From positions 573,501-637,500 of the forward strand of contig BROG01000131.1 of NCBI GenBank assembly GCA_030159075.1: a stretch of DNA of 64,000 nt, written 5' to 3'. This document shows positions 62,601 through 64,000 of the stretch, piece after piece. This DNA comes from Atrina japonica. Its lineage: Eukaryota > Mollusca > Bivalvia > Pterioida > Pinnidae. Numbering within the stretch: position 1 is the stretch's first letter; every line of letters begins with the position of its first letter. The position numbers and the translations under genes are program-made. The notes beneath the pieces are model-generated. The model searched no databases and was not told the origin of the DNA. It was given only the letters and a program-made list of their open reading frames with translations.

Positions 62601-64000
62601 ATGATCACTCAAATGCAGTTCACTTTAATAATGAAATTTTTGATGAACATTATGAACAATAGCAGAATTTAAACTGCAGAAGAAATGTAAACAGACAAAT
62701 GTATGTTAGATCAGAAAATACCATAAATTTGTCCTTTACTCGAGTCTTTTTGTTGTTGCATATTATCTAATTTATGCTAGAATAAAAATGCGTCGATAAG
62801 AAATATTGGTTTAGATCCAAATAATGAGTGGAAACAAGTATTCAGACACTGTGAAACACAATTATAGTAGGTGTGAGATAGCAGTGATAGATTTTCTAAA
62901 AATATCTATACATATTATAACAATTATGGTTAAATTTGAGAGAGAGAAAGAGAGGGAGACTGACTTTCAGGATTAATTTTTTTCTAGAACTTCTCATGCT
63001 TTTCATATGTTACATTAAAACAATTTTGTTGATCAGTTCATGGTGAAGAAATGATCAATCTCTAATTGACAATCGGATGACAAGTGTAGTTTCAATTAAA
63101 AAAGCCATTGGAAATACAAACCACTCAAGCAAGGACACACACACACACACATAGAGTAAACATCTCTCTCCGTGCCTCTCATGAACGAGTGGCAATTATA
63201 TAGTCATCAAGCCAAAGCATGCAAGCAAGGTTGATCAGACTTATATGTTCTTGTTCGTTTTTTGTTTTTGTTGTTTTTTTTTATTCAACCAATAACATGT
63301 TTAAACCTTAAAATTTTGTTGTTCTGTAAATTTGCTGTTATAAGGTTGGGTGTACTAAAGAAATTCAATATATAGAAGCAAGTAAGTCGTGTGCCGGCAT
63401 AAGATTAGTAGTCAAATATTATGATACGTCAAAGAAGTCAAAAGGCTTAGTTTGATGTTTAACCAGTGAATTCATGAACACCAAAATATAGGCTACTGGC
63501 AGTAAATAAAAATATCAGAGCAAAATAATATGTATGGAGAGTAGCCTACATTTTTATTATAAAGTAAATGAAGTGCATTTTCTTTTTTTTTGAGGGGAGA
63601 GGGGAGCTTTAATTTAAATTTTCATTTCAGATAATTATTCACTTGTTCTTTAATCTTCATCTAATAATTTCTGTTTGGCTATGGAAGTGTTAAAAACGTA
63701 TATAGAAAGCTTGTATCAGCTAATCTATTTTCTACTGTAAATTTGTACACAATTTTCTAAAATGTTTCTGCAGGATGACCGAGTTTCTTTCCCTTAGAAA
63801 GTAGCCAATCTGTCATGTTTGTCGAAATTTACTGTTAACTATTACGTCAGTAAATCAATACAATCCTTCATTTGAAGTGTTCACAGTTACTATGCTAATG
63901 TTAATTCCATCATATTTTTTGTCAGTGAAACTGATTCCAAAATAATTCTAATTTAATAAAGTATCAAATCAAACATCATATGATACGAGAGAGTGTCTTG
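59621..64000 (+). other. SHMT intron 2, incomplete (>4.3 kb)
   Basis: No SHMT exon was recognised. It contains a reverse-oriented copy (about 59795..59835) of the GGACC..GGGCCCAGAATT repeat seen in CLUAP1 intron 11, a copy of the CGGGGCAGAAA motif (60975..61010), a hairpin (60894..60943) and an (AC)n run near 63136..63152. Confidence 0.5.
60894..60943. repeat. Hairpin, 18-bp arms with one mismatch
   Basis: CCCTTTAGAGATTCTGTC and the inverse of GACAGAATCTCCAAAGGG; 14-nt loop. Confidence 0.9.

Overview
The window is animal nuclear DNA, most likely from a mollusc and probably a bivalve. It is AT-rich, its genes have introns with GT..AG borders and UTR introns, and protein-coding sequence is sparse. 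It is crowded with decayed retroelements, MITEs, foldbacks and minisatellites. The palindromic 8-mer TACATGTA recurs very often, which I associate from memory with bivalve genomes. The species cannot be named from this sequence.

Four host genes are supported. (1) 1311..2123 (+) is an intact, intronless ELOVL6-type fatty-acid elongase with the HxxHH box and a C-terminal KKXX ER-retrieval signal. (2) 16018..16881 (-) is an intact, intronless testis-specific serine/threonine kinase (TSSK family). It has a TATA box and a perfect CRE (TGACGTCA) upstream. (3) 23210..46191 (+) is a complete 12-exon CLUAP1/IFT38 gene for a ciliary IFT-B subunit. It was assembled by hand from splice sites and codes for 414 aa, against 413 in human. 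Its first coding exon is only 22 nt. (4) 56346..right edge (+) is the start of a cytosolic-type serine hydroxymethyltransferase gene. It has a TATA-like promoter, a non-coding first exon, a 2.9-kb intron in the 5' UTR and the first coding exon (59409..59620). The rest lies beyond the window.

Between the genes, 19.2-22.3 kb (- strand) is a decayed LINE. It is split by a Penelope-like retroelement remnant whose order reads GIY-YIG-like region, then reverse transcriptase. A perfect 104-nt hairpin lies beside it. At 50.1-52.8 kb (+) lies a broken Ty3/gypsy pol region followed by a candidate 3' LTR. That LTR is interrupted by a 373-bp TIR element flanked by an 8/9-bp target duplication. MITEs, two tRNA-derived SINE copies and several dispersed motif families fill much of the rest.

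The most distinctive local feature is the CLUAP1 locus. Its introns and 3' flank carry at least six unrelated minisatellites (17, 55, 45, about 54, 40 and 60-63 bp units). One of them, in intron 9, has amplified the gene's own 5' splice site about 20 times. A second array has a 359-bp higher-order period. Several arrays have unit lengths divisible by three and so give long but spurious open frames. No CRISPR array, rRNA gene or functional tRNA gene was seen, and I found no undescribed gene system.
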